A stretch of 64,000 nt of DNA from Argonema antarcticum A004/B2 (GTDB lineage: Bacteria > Cyanobacteriota > Cyanobacteriia > Cyanobacteriales > Aerosakkonemataceae). The translations under genes and the position numbers were made by a program. Location of the stretch: NCBI RefSeq assembly GCF_023333585.1, contig NZ_JAIQZN010000004.1, positions 88,104-152,103 of the forward strand, written 5' to 3'. Shown here piece by piece: positions 53,133-61,429 of this stretch (the stretch's first letter is position 1; every line of letters starts with the position of its first letter). Under the pieces are notes generated by a model. It was not told the origin of the DNA. It ran no database searches and worked only from the letters and a program-made list of their open reading frames with translations.

Positions 53133-53630
53133 TTAGGCGCGATAATAACAGCGGTAACAAACTTTCACAACTTTGTAACAGGGACGATAGACAACACGAT
53201 GTGCCCAATGGCGTGCATAACGCCGATGATGCTTGTATTTTAGGGCCCGCTTAGTCCGAGGGCCAACGATCGCATCCTGGTACAGTCCCTTGTGACGTTG
53301 GAATCGGATCACCGCATTTGCAGTGATCGAACCAAAATAACCAGTTGAGCGCACGTACCGAGGGAAGTAGCCCAAGCGTTTTAGCTTATTTTGCAATTTA
53401 AAGACTTTATAGCCTTGGTCGCGATACCCCAATGCTGCCTGGGCTTGATCGGAGATACCCAAGACGCCCAAAGCAATGGCAAAAGGCAGTAAGTAAAACC
53501 ATGCTTGCGTCGAGAACTTTTTCCAGTTCACTCCGTCGAATACAGGAGCGTCACCTTCGCTTGGAACCGACTCAATGAGCGGCGATTCCTCATAAGCAGA
53601 AGCACAGTGGATATATGCCAGTGTTTCCAT
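53133..53630 (-). CDS. Peptidoglycan-binding domain protein, copy 1
   Basis: 165 residues from ATG 53630; ATG 53636 would add two. A conserved N-terminal block METLAYIHCASAYEESPLIE precedes NWKKFSTQAWFYLLPFAIAL and a hydrophobic segment. A PG_binding_1 domain follows (about 65-130): LGYRDQGYKVFKLQNKLKRL, TGYFGSITANAVIRFQRHKG and DAIVGPRTKRAL. A basic, Tyr/His/Cys-rich tail follows (RHWAHRVVYRPCYKVVKVCY). It would be exported with the binding domain in the periplasm. A paralogue lies at 54048-54446. Confidence 0.85.
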   Translation of the reverse strand: METLAYIHCASAYEESPLIESVPSEGDAPVFDGVNWKKFSTQAWFYLLPFAIALGVLGISDQAQAALGYRDQGYKVFKLQNKLKRLGYFPRYVRSTGYFGSITANAVIRFQRHKGLYQDAIVGPRTKRALKYKHHRRYARHWAHRVVYRPCYKVVKVCYRCYYRA

Positions 53631-53851
53631 AGCCAATTTGTTTCCTTGTTGTGGGTTTCTTACCAGGGCTACTCTTTTTTTGAGAATAACGACTGAATTC
53701 TAAGCGCAATTTCTGCCTTCTAGGGAGGTTTTGCAGGTTTATTCATATTTTTTAATAAAAGTTTATTAGTTAAACTAGCTGTAAAATAAACAATCTTTCC
53801 TTAGAAAGATGCCATCTGGGTAAAGAGCCAAATTTTGCTTCGTCACATTGC

Positions 53852-53942
53852 TATAGCTAAGGGCTAGGGGCTAGGGGAAGAAGAGGCAATCAAAAATTTC
53901 AGGAATCAAGAATGTCCTAACTGACTTTCATCGGTTGCTATA
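53852..53942 (-). mobile_element. MITE-like repeat family 1, copy D
   Basis: 91 bp, the shortest complete copy. On the minus strand it has TATAGCAACCGATG and a hairpin AACCGAT-GAAA-GTCAGTT with one mismatch. The core is shortened, and the copy ends in CCCCTAG units and GCTATA. Confidence 0.78.
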
Positions 53943-53948
53943 ACACCT

Positions 53949-53974
53949 AAAAAAACCCGCCTTCTACGGCGGGT
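53949..53974 (-). terminator. Rho-independent terminator of the 54048-54446 gene
   Basis: On the minus strand: CCCGCC-GTAGAA-GGCGGG followed by seven T, 74 bp after the stop of the second peptidoglycan-binding gene. Confidence 0.88.
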
Positions 53975-54047
53975 GCGAATAACGAAATTTAACTCAACTC
54001 CTACTCAACCCCAGAGTGAGGTTTACGGACAGATGCAGTTGTGGGAA

Positions 54048-54446
54048 TTACAGACATACTCTTCTAGTTTGGGGGCCAACTATACCATCAACCCTGACTC
54101 CGCAGGCGCGTTGTATTTTCTTCACAGAGCGTTTGGTAATGGAACCGAAATACCCCGTTGCACGTACCCGGTAAGGGAAGAAGCCATAGTATTTCAGATT
54201 TCGTTGCAGACGTACCACATCATGGCCTCGCTTTCCGTAACTCAGGTTTCGTGCATACGCCTCAGCTGGGACAGAGAAGCTACTTAAGCCAACGACAAGG
54301 GGTAGTAAGAAAAGGCACGCTCGGCTGGAGAACTTTTTCCAGTTCAGTCCCTCAAATAGTCGATATTTAGTCTCAGTCTTGACCGATTCAATGGAGGATG
54401 ATTCCTCGTAAGCCGAAGCGCAATGGAGATAAGCTAGGGTTTCCAT
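54048..54446 (-). CDS. Peptidoglycan-binding domain protein, copy 2
   Basis: 132 residues. Same layout as the 53133 gene: METLAYLHCASAYEESSSIE, NWKKFSSRACLFLLPLVVGL, then PG_binding_1 with LSYGKRGHDVVRLQRNLKYY, TGYFGSITKRSVKKIQRACG and DGIVGPQTRRVCL. It lacks the long basic tail of copy 1. The two arose by duplication and now have a MITE-like element between them. Probably a periplasmic protein attached to the cell wall. Confidence 0.85.
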   Translation of the reverse strand: METLAYLHCASAYEESSSIESVKTETKYRLFEGLNWKKFSSRACLFLLPLVVGLSSFSVPAEAYARNLSYGKRGHDVVRLQRNLKYYGFFPYRVRATGYFGSITKRSVKKIQRACGVRVDGIVGPQTRRVCL

Positions 54447-54735
54447 GAGATTTTTTTGATTTTTGGGTACTTAATCACTCGGAGATGCACTGTTTAGAAT
54501 TGGTGCATCCTCTGCGTAATTTCCTGTGCTTAAGAGCCCGCTCCGGGTGTTTTAATCTTTTTTTACAAAAGTTTATACCTTAGCCGAATGACACTAAGAT
54601 AACTAGAAAATAGGGAATAGGGGCTAGGGGCTAGGGGAAGAGAGGCTAGGGGAAGAGAGGGGAAGAGAGGGGAAGATCTGCAAAATCCCGCTCCCCCACT
54701 CCCCCACTCCCCCACTCCCCCACTCCCCCACTCCC
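54447..54735. repeat. Intergenic repeats (GGGGAAGAGA, CCCCCACT)
   Basis: Purine-rich GGGGCTAGGGG and GGAAGAGAGG units (about 54611-54676), then about five CCCCCACT octamers (about 54690-54730) running up to the psbN stop codon. No gene. Confidence 0.85.
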
Positions 54736-54867
54736 TCAATCTTCGTGATCGTCAAACGGATCGTTCAATTCCTTAGAGGGAGGCCCGAAAGCCGTATAAA
54801 TCGAGAAGCCAGTAATAGCGATTAGAGCCACGGCGATGCAAATGCTAAGAACTGTTGCGGGTTCCAT
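54736..54867 (-). CDS. psbN: Photosystem II biogenesis protein PsbN
   Basis: 43 residues, the family length. One membrane helix ([20 protein letters not shown]) followed by the highly conserved C-terminus [19 protein letters not shown]. PsbN is needed for assembly or repair of PSII reaction centers rather than being a subunit. It is divergent from psbH, the usual cyanobacterial arrangement. Confidence 0.96.
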   Translation of the reverse strand: MEPATVLSICIAVALIAITGFSIYTAFGPPSKELNDPFDDHED

Positions 54868-55025
54868 AAGGATGCTAAATTATGAGTCTTGTTCATTTAT
54901 AATATTACGGAACATTAACAAATCGCCAAGTAAGCCCTCGACGTAGGCCGTGGGGTGAATTGGCCTCTGCTTAAGCCGTATTGTGGTAAAACACACATAG
55001 TATTCAGATTCGTTTTAGGTGAGAC

Positions 55026-55229
55026 ATGGCACAAAGGACATTGTTGGGAGATATTCTCAAACCCCTGAACTCGGAATATGGTAAAGTTGCTCCCGGTTGG
55101 GGCACTACGCCGCTAATGGCTGTTTTCATGGTGCTATTTTTGGTCTTTTTGTTGATTATTTTGCAGATCTTCAATTCCTCTCTGATCCTTGATAGTTTCA
55201 AGGTAGACTGGAGAAGCCTCGGTAGCTAG
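55026..55229 (+). CDS. psbH: Photosystem II protein PsbH
   Basis: 67 residues. N-terminal stromal part [20 protein letters not shown], then [20 protein letters not shown] and one thylakoid membrane helix, ending [13 protein letters not shown]. PsbH stabilises bicarbonate/QB-side structure of PSII and is required for D1 turnover. psbN is divergent upstream; a terminator follows. Confidence 0.97.
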   Translation: MAQRTLLGDILKPLNSEYGKVAPGWGTTPLMAVFMVLFLVFLLIILQIFNSSLILDSFKVDWRSLGS

Positions 55230-55270
55230 TCTGCTCCTCTTGAGAGAGCATAAGATTTATTTTCAGCTTT

Positions 55271-55294
55271 CCCGGCATGACCGGGTTTTTTTTT
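55271..55294 (+). terminator. Rho-independent terminator of psbH
   Basis: CCCGG-CATGA-CCGGG followed by nine T, 41 bp after the stop. Confidence 0.93.
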
Positions 55295-55344
55295 AAATGG
55301 GAATTGGCTGCTAAATTATTTGAGGCACCACAGGAGGAATTTCC

Positions 55345-55617
55345 GTGAACATCTTTGGTATTGGTCTGCCGGAAATGGCCGTGATTTTGGTTTTAGCTCT
55401 ATTGATATTTGGCCCGAAGAAGTTGCCCGAAATCGGTCGCAGTGTGGGCAAGACGATTCGGGGCTTTCAAGAAGCTTCTAGGGATTTTGAAAATGAGTTT
55501 AAGCGCGAAGCTCAGCATTTGGAGCAAGCAGTGAAGTCGGCGGCACCTCCAAAATCTGAGGAGATGGCTACAGCCAACTCAGAAAATAGTGTCGCAACGC
55601 CGTCTCAACAAAGTTAA
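55345..55617 (+). CDS. tatA: Twin-arginine translocase subunit TatA/E
   Basis: 90 residues from GTG 55345, with GGAGG nine bases upstream. The N-terminal membrane helix is NIFGIGLPEMAVILVLALLI, the FGPKKLPEIGRSVG hinge follows, and then an amphipathic helix (KTIRGFQEASRDFENEFKRE) with a polar tail. Pore-forming component of Sec-independent export of folded proteins. Followed at 12 bp by pth, probably co-transcribed. Confidence 0.95.
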   Translation: MNIFGIGLPEMAVILVLALLIFGPKKLPEIGRSVGKTIRGFQEASRDFENEFKREAQHLEQAVKSAAPPKSEEMATANSENSVATPSQQS

Positions 55618-55629
55618 GGTATTGAGCCT

Positions 55630-56277
55630 ATGAAGTCGGCTGAGTCTGCACCCGCGTTGGTGATTCCCCAGTTGATTGTCGGTTTGGGGAATCCAGAGTC
55701 TAAGTACGACCAAACGCGACATAATATTGGCTTTGCGGCTGTAGATGCGTTGGCGCGTTGCTGGCAGATTTCTCTATCGGAAAATCGCAAGTTTCAGGCG
55801 TTGTTTGGGGAAGGTCGCAGCCCTACAGGCGAAAAAATCCGGCTTGTGAAGCCTTTGACTTATATGAATCTTTCTGGACAGGCGATTCTAGAGGCAACGG
55901 ATTGGTTTAAACTCCCCCCAGAATCGGTGCTGGCGATTTATGATGATATGGATTTGCCGTTGGGGAAAATTCGTCTGCGTCTGGCTGGTTCTGCTGGGGG
56001 ACATAATGGGATAAAGTCTGCGATCGCACATCTCGGCACTCAAAACTTTCCCCGTTTGCGAGTTGGGATCGGCAAACCTCAATATCCCGCCAATAACGAT
56101 AAAGACGCCATCTCCCACGTACTGGGGCGATTTTCCGATGCTGAAACCCAGCTAATTTCGGAGGTACTCCAACTCGTCGTCGAATCGGTAGAACTCAGCC
56201 TTAAACAAGGTGTTGAGAAAGCTATGAGTCTCTACAATAACCGTACGGTTGCTCCTAGAGACACTTGCAAAAACTAA
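55630..56277 (+). CDS. pth: Peptidyl-tRNA hydrolase
   Basis: 215 residues. Releases tRNA from prematurely dropped peptidyl-tRNA. Active-site residues: Asn21 in LIVGLGNPESKYDQTRHNIG, His31 in the same motif, and Asp in YDDMDLPLGKIRLRLAGSAG. LVKPLTYMNLSGQAI and SAIAHLGTQNFPRLRVGIGK are also conserved. A short N-terminal extension (about 14 residues) precedes the family start. Ends 10 bp before a family-1 MITE-like element. Confidence 0.96.
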   Translation: MKSAESAPALVIPQLIVGLGNPESKYDQTRHNIGFAAVDALARCWQISLSENRKFQALFGEGRSPTGEKIRLVKPLTYMNLSGQAILEATDWFKLPPESVLAIYDDMDLPLGKIRLRLAGSAGGHNGIKSAIAHLGTQNFPRLRVGIGKPQYPANNDKDAISHVLGRFSDAETQLISEVLQLVVESVELSLKQGVEKAMSLYNNRTVAPRDTCKN

Positions 56278-56286
56278 TCAACCTTT

Positions 56287-56472
56287 TATAGCAACCGCTC
56301 TCTTCAGTTAGGACAACTCAAACTCTTAGTTCTTACCTTCATCCCTTACTCTGTAACCCTCTTCCCTCTTCCCTCTTCCCTCTTCCCTCTTCCCTCTTCC
56401 CTCTTTCCTCTTCCCTCTTCCCTCTTCCCTCTTCCCTCTTCCCTCTTCCCTCTTCCCTAGCCCCTGGCTATA
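56287..56472 (+). mobile_element. MITE-like repeat family 1, copy E, expanded
   Basis: 186 bp, the longest copy: TATAGCAACCG at the left, core GACAACTCAAACTC, then about 17 CCCTCTT heptamers (about 56337-56455) and CCCTGGCTATA at the right end. It shows heptamer expansion inside an element. Confidence 0.83.
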
Positions 56473-56553
56473 TGTCCCGCTAGATCCGCTAGGATTAACG
56501 GGACATCATCGCGGTAGAGGATAAGGTCGTCTAGCTGTGTAGGCGACGAACCC

Positions 56554-56733
56554 TTATCTCATCCGTTTCTTGCGTCGAGCCGCCGTTGCCTTGCGTTTGC
56601 GCTTCTCCAACGGCGTTTCAAAGTGGCGATGAGTCTTGACATCAGCCAAGATACCCGCTCTTGAAACTTGACGTTTGAATCGACGTAAAGCAGATTCGAG
56701 TCCTTCATTTTCCCCTAAGAGCACTTGGGTCAT
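56554..56733 (-). CDS. rpsU: 30S ribosomal protein S21
   Basis: 59 residues from ATG 56733 ([20 protein letters not shown]); GTG 56742 would add three. The family pattern continues [20 protein letters not shown] then [20 protein letters not shown]21 contacts the anti-Shine-Dalgarno region of the small subunit. Single gene, convergent with pth. Confidence 0.96.
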   Translation of the reverse strand: MTQVLLGENEGLESALRRFKRQVSRAGILADVKTHRHFETPLEKRKRKATAARRKKRMR

Positions 56734-57011
56734 TCTTACCACTCCGATCTACGAAACTTAATTAACTACCCCACCATGCTAGCGCCAGTATGGGTTTTAT
56801 CGAGCAATTTCCACATATAGCATTTGAAGTTAGCGTTTGATCCCTTTTCTGTCAAAATTGGTACATTCTGTCACAAAAGCGGAGGTTATAGGAGAGCAGC
56901 AGAGGATCGAATTCTTTGAGTACCAAGTTTAGATTTTGGATCGAAGCATTTCCCTTGCACTTTGCTATACTCAGAACGCAGAACTAAAGCCGAAGCACTT
57001 TGCTATAGGAA

Positions 57012-58364
57012 CTATCTGAGTTGGTTAAGGTAGGAAAGGTCTACTGAACCAAAGTGTATACTGAGCGCAACATTTAAATTTTCTAAAGATTGAATCAGCC
57101 ACATAACAGCAGCTCCAGAGTCAGACTCGTAGTGGTTAAACAAAATTGAAAACCGCTTTTCTAAGTAAGGCTTAACCTTCCGGCACAGCAGGAGGATTTT
57201 CAACAATAAACCAACGGTAATATTGATGCCCAGATTGGCAACCAAGTCAATGAAGATAAAGTGTTGAGGTTGCTGGGTACTGTTGACTACCAAAAAGTTT
57301 AACAAATGGCTACAGGTTCTGATTAGCAGAAATTCGTTGACTTGCTGGGAATCGTTATGTGAAAGGATGTTTTGTAAATGTGTCTGGAATTTTTTGTTAA
57401 ACTGACGTTTCCCGTATTCGGGCTCGATTGAAGTAATCAGATATGCGTAAAGATCGTTCTTAAAAGCGCCGAAGGATGGAGTTTTGCTACTGTGAGTTAA
57501 AAAGCTTTGGGCTAAGTCGCGGTAACTGTAGGAGCCTTCTACTCGACCGGCATATTGTTTAATGGCACCGAAAAGTTCTCCATCGCTCAATAGAGTTGGA
57601 TTCTTTACCGGCGGGATTATTAGTTTTGTCGGACTTTCAGCTTGCTTTTTTGCCAGATGACTTCGCCGCACTTGGTAGGTTACGTACTGAGACAGCCCGA
57701 TTTCAAATTGTGCCTGCGCCTGGGCTTGTATTTGCCGAATGTTTTGCTGATGCTCGTAAGTACTGTCCTCGCTCAGTAGGCAATGCTCGTATAAGTACGG
57801 ATACCGACGAATCAATGTTCCTAAAGGCTTGACTTTTGCCTCATTTTTGAGTTCTGCGGTTTTACTCATTACCTGAGACAAACGTCGCAGAGTTACATAC
57901 TGCTCGCTTTCAATAAAAAGCTTGATCAGATCCTGCAAGCGCCTGACTGACTTAGAACGGTAGGAATGCTTTCCTACTCTGGTGGAGGTATTCTCAAACA
58001 ACGTAACCAACTCAGGTATCGCTATTTGCTGTTGGGGGTGCATCTGCCAGCGGTTGATCAAAATGTGGCAGCAGCGATTAAGAACAAATTTGAAGTCCTG
58101 CTCAGCCTGCTTGGAACTGATAATCTGGTCGAGCAACATCACAATTTCGCTGTCAGGGTATCCCACACCGTCGATAAACAAGCTGTGAAAGCGTTCTATC
58201 AGACGACTTGGGGATTCCACTTGAGCCCAGTGGAGGAGATGTTTATATAACTTTTGCTCCTCTGCACGTATCTGCCGTGTATAGGGGTCTTTCCAGGTAG
58301 TCACTTCGCTCTCCTCTACCTTGGGTGTAAATTTGTTTGGAACTAGAAAATTTAAATTTTCCAT
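57012..58364 (-). CDS. Large soluble protein of unknown function
   Basis: 450 residues, mostly helical and basic, no signal peptide. Recognisable blocks: VPNKFTPKVEESEVTTWKDP near the N-terminus, LLHWAQVESPSRLIERFHSL (about 43-62), PLGTLIRRYPYLYEHCLL (about 183-200), SYSYRDLAQSFLTHS (about 283-297) and MWLIQSLENLNVALSIHFGS at the C-terminus. No cysteine pairs, nucleotide-binding or catalytic motif was recognised. Likely a conserved cyanobacterial protein. Stands alone, with large AT-rich gaps on both sides. Confidence 0.75.
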   Translation of the reverse strand: MENLNFLVPNKFTPKVEESEVTTWKDPYTRQIRAEEQKLYKHLLHWAQVESPSRLIERFHSLFIDGVGYPDSEIVMLLDQIISSKQAEQDFKFVLNRCCHILINRWQMHPQQQIAIPELVTLFENTSTRVGKHSYRSKSVRRLQDLIKLFIESEQYVTLRRLSQVMSKTAELKNEAKVKPLGTLIRRYPYLYEHCLLSEDSTYEHQQNIRQIQAQAQAQFEIGLSQYVTYQVRRSHLAKKQAESPTKLIIPPVKNPTLLSDGELFGAIKQYAGRVEGSYSYRDLAQSFLTHSSKTPSFGAFKNDLYAYLITSIEPEYGKRQFNKKFQTHLQNILSHNDSQQVNEFLLIRTCSHLLNFLVVNSTQQPQHFIFIDLVANLGINITVGLLLKILLLCRKVKPYLEKRFSILFNHYESDSGAAVMWLIQSLENLNVALSIHFGSVDLSYLNQLR

Positions 58365-58862
58365 ATTCAGCTATTAGACTATATTTGACTGTTACCAAAA
58401 GCTTAAGAGGGTATAAAAAAATCGTTCTCAAGACTGATATCTTTGCTTTTAAACAGTGGCTTCATTCAGCCTTATCCTGTTTGACCCATTTGCTATTTTA
58501 TGGAGTTACTATATTTTACCTTCATTTTTCTTCTATCCTAATGGTGAAACATAGCAGCTAAGTGTGACTTAAATCACTTAGCTGGAATAATCTTACATTG
58601 TCTTAACTTGAGGTACTATCGCATTCGAGCTAGTCAAGAGCTGTTTTATATAAAACATTTCCAGGTTTGTCATCAGCCGTCAAGGGGTTGTAACCCCCTG
58701 TGTCTGTTGCAACGTACACTTATCTATTCTCAAAATACCTCGGTATTTTACTTTATAGTCGGCTACTCAATTAAGATACAAACAAAAAATCTGGATTTTT
58801 TGTAAAGATTCTGTTAAGGTACGGGCTGTTGCTCCAAATTCACTGAAATTTAGCTATTCACC
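58365..58862. other. AT-rich intergenic region
   Basis: About 500 bp between divergent genes. The only structure seen is the palindrome AGGGGTTGTAACCCCCT (58683-58699). No heptamer repeats, tRNA or persuasive ORF. It must contain promoters for the 57012 gene and murF, and could hide a small RNA that sequence reading alone does not reveal. Confidence 0.55.
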
Positions 58863-60218
58863 ATGCCCTGTCGGATAACGATCGCCCAACTATCTGAAAT
58901 TCTCGCTCTCACGCCTGAAAATTTGTCCCAAAAAGCGCTGGCGATGCTGGCAACTGGTATTTCAACCGATACGCGCAGCCTTACACCGGGAGAAGTGTTC
59001 TTGGCGCTACGGGGTGAAAATTTTGATGGGCATGAATTTGTGGCATCTGCCGTTGATAAAGGAGCGATCGCCATAATTACAGATCTCGCTAGCAATGTCC
59101 AGCTGCCAGAAGATATCCCTCAACTGCAAGTAGCAGACACTCTACAAGCATACCAGGCTCTAGCACGCTGGTGGCGCGATCGCTTTACCATTCCTGTGAT
59201 TGCCGTTACGGGTTCGTTTGGCAAAACCACGACTAAGGAACTGATTGCGGCAGTTTTGTCAACTAAAGGGCGCGTTCTCAAAACCCAGGCGAACTACAAT
59301 AACGAGATCGGCGTACCTAAAACTTTGTTAGAACTCGAACCAGAACATGACTTCGCCGTGATTGAAATGGCGATGCGGGGTAGAGGGCAGATTGCGGAAC
59401 TTACACAAATAGCACACCCAACTCTAGGTGTAATTACGAATGTCGGGACAGCGCATATTGGTTTGTTGGGTAGTGAAGAAGCGATCGCGCAAGCTAAATG
59501 CGAACTACTCGTAGAAATGTCTTCTACTGGAATAGCTATTCTCAATCAAGATAATCACTTACTGATGGAAACTGCCGCCAAAGTTTGGCAAGGAGAAACC
59601 ATAGCTTACGGACTGGAAGGGGGAGATTTACAGGGGAAATTAATTAATTCCGATACTGTCAGTGTAGAAGGTATGCAATTACCCCTACCTTTACCAGGAC
59701 GCCACAACGCACTTAACTATTTAGCAGCTTTGGCAGTAGCTAAGGTTCTTAAAATTGATTGGAAACCCTTAACAGATGGTTTGCCAGTTCAGCTGCCAGA
59801 GGGACGAGCAAAACGTTACGATTTGCCGAATGATATCGTCATTTTGGATGAAACTTACAATGCTGGGCTAGAGTCGATGGTAGCGGCGTTACATTTGCTG
59901 GCGCAGACACCTGGGAAACGGCATATCGCTGTTTTGGGTACGATGAAAGAACTGGGAGAGCGATCGGCCCAATTCCATCGCCAGGTAGGTGCCACTGTAC
60001 GGGAGTTGAATGTGGACGCTTTGCTAGTTTTAACAGACGATCCGCAAGCAGAAGCGATCGCTGAAGGTGCCAAACCTATGCCATCTGAGTGCTTTAAGAC
60101 TCATGCAGCGGTGGTAGAACGGTTAAAAGAGGTAGTGAGAGAGGGCGATCGCATTCTCTTTAAAGCCTCCCATTCCGTCGGACTCGATCGAGTAGTCAAT
60201 CAATTTCGGCAATTGTGA
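58863..60218 (+). CDS. murF: UDP-N-acetylmuramoyl-tripeptide--D-alanyl-D-alanine ligase
   Basis: 451 residues. Adds D-Ala-D-Ala to the muropeptide precursor in the cytoplasm. N-terminal domain with ISTDTRSLTPGEVFLALRGE; ATP site VTGSFGKTTTKELIAAVL (about 114-131); then TQANYNNEIGVPKTLLELEP and the C-terminal ligase domain with ILDETYNAGLESMVAALHLL and LGTMKELGERSAQFHRQVG. Full length. ATG 58863. Confidence 0.97.
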   Translation: MPCRITIAQLSEILALTPENLSQKALAMLATGISTDTRSLTPGEVFLALRGENFDGHEFVASAVDKGAIAIITDLASNVQLPEDIPQLQVADTLQAYQALARWWRDRFTIPVIAVTGSFGKTTTKELIAAVLSTKGRVLKTQANYNNEIGVPKTLLELEPEHDFAVIEMAMRGRGQIAELTQIAHPTLGVITNVGTAHIGLLGSEEAIAQAKCELLVEMSSTGIAILNQDNHLLMETAAKVWQGETIAYGLEGGDLQGKLINSDTVSVEGMQLPLPLPGRHNALNYLAALAVAKVLKIDWKPLTDGLPVQLPEGRAKRYDLPNDIVILDETYNAGLESMVAALHLLAQTPGKRHIAVLGTMKELGERSAQFHRQVGATVRELNVDALLVLTDDPQAEAIAEGAKPMPSECFKTHAAVVERLKEVVREGDRILFKASHSVGLDRVVNQFRQL

Positions 60219-60286
60219 ATCAGTCATTAGTCATTGGTTATTAGCAAAGTACAGCGACTTTTGGCAAAGTACAAATAATAAAGGGA

Positions 60287-60853
60287 ATGGAAATTATCGA
60301 TCTCACTGCGGAAAACCAAGACGCAATTGAACAAACAGCCACTTTATTATTTGAAGGCTTCAAAGAACATTGGCCGGATGCTTGGCCTAACATAGAAGCT
60401 GCTTTAGAAGAAGTGCAGCAATCTTTGGCCCCAGACCGAATCAGCCGAATAGCTGTAGATAACAGCAGTAATGTCTTAGCATGGATTGGTGGCATTAGTC
60501 AATATAACGGTAAGGTTTGGGAAGTTCATCCCTTGGTTGTGCGATCGGACTGTCAGCGTCAAGGAATTGGAAAGGCACTTCTAGCTGACTTGGAAGCACA
60601 AGTTAGCAAGCGTGGCGGTATTACCATCTGGGTTGGCACCGATGACGAAGACAATCTGACAACGCTTTCAGCTGTAAACCTCTATCCTAATGTTTTTGAA
60701 CATATTGTCAACATCAAAAACTTGCGCCGTCATCCCTATGAATTTTATCAGAAATACGGTTTTGTAATAGTGGGAGTCATGCCAGATGCTAACGGATTGG
60801 GAAAGCCAGACATTTACATGGCTAAAAGGGTAGGAACATGGCTAAAAAACTAG
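60287..60853 (+). CDS. GNAT-family N-acetyltransferase
   Basis: 188 residues. Acetyl-CoA-binding motif A is VRSDCQRQGIGKALLADLEA (about 85-104), preceded by WEVHPLVV and followed by ITIWVGTDDEDN and YEFYQKYGFVIVGVMPDANG. This arrangement resembles AAC(6')-type aminoglycoside acetyltransferases, but the substrate cannot be told. The 3' end overlaps the next gene by 16 bp. Confidence 0.9.
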   Translation: MEIIDLTAENQDAIEQTATLLFEGFKEHWPDAWPNIEAALEEVQQSLAPDRISRIAVDNSSNVLAWIGGISQYNGKVWEVHPLVVRSDCQRQGIGKALLADLEAQVSKRGGITIWVGTDDEDNLTTLSAVNLYPNVFEHIVNIKNLRRHPYEFYQKYGFVIVGVMPDANGLGKPDIYMAKRVGTWLKN

Positions 60854-61398
60854 ACCAAATTATTGTTATCGATATCGAAGCGACTTGCTGGTCAGGTTCA
60901 CCACGACCGGGACAAGAAAACGAAATTATCGAAATTGGCATTTGCACATTAGATATTTCTTCGGGAGAAAGACTGGAAAAAGAAAGTATCTTAGTCAAAC
61001 CAGAACGTTCAACCGTCAGCGAGTTTTGTACCCAGTTAACAACTTTAACTCAAGCACAAGTCGATACTGGGATTACCTTCCTAGAAGCTTGTGCAATTCT
61101 GAAAGATAAATATCTATCCCATCAGCGAGTTTGGGCAAGCTACGGTGAATACGACAGACAACAATTTGAAAAACAGTGTCAATCTTTTAATGTCACTTAT
61201 CCTTTCGGCACGAGGCATATTAACATCAAAACTCTTGTTGCCATTTTTCATGCCTTGCCGAAAGAAGTAGGTATGTCAGGAGCATTGGAACTGATGAACT
61301 TACCGCTAGAAGGTACGCATCATCGGGGAGTGGATGATGCCTGGAATATAGCTGGTATCTTGTCAGAATTAGTTGTAAAAACAAGAGTCCGAACATGA
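60838..61398 (+). CDS. DEDDh 3'-5' exonuclease (ERI-1/KapD-like)
   Basis: 186 residues. Exo I motif IIVIDIEATCW (Asp, Glu), Exo II around WASYGEYDRQQFEKQC, and Exo III HHRGVDDAWNIAGIL (His, Asp) show a complete DEDDh active site. Family members degrade single-stranded DNA or RNA ends. It starts inside the GNAT gene, so the two are translationally coupled. Function together unknown. Confidence 0.9.
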   Translation: MAKKLDQIIVIDIEATCWSGSPRPGQENEIIEIGICTLDISSGERLEKESILVKPERSTVSEFCTQLTTLTQAQVDTGITFLEACAILKDKYLSHQRVWASYGEYDRQQFEKQCQSFNVTYPFGTRHINIKTLVAIFHALPKEVGMSGALELMNLPLEGTHHRGVDDAWNIAGILSELVVKTRVRT

Positions 61399-61429
61399 TA
61401 TCACTCTAGACTTTCTTGCCGGGACAAGA

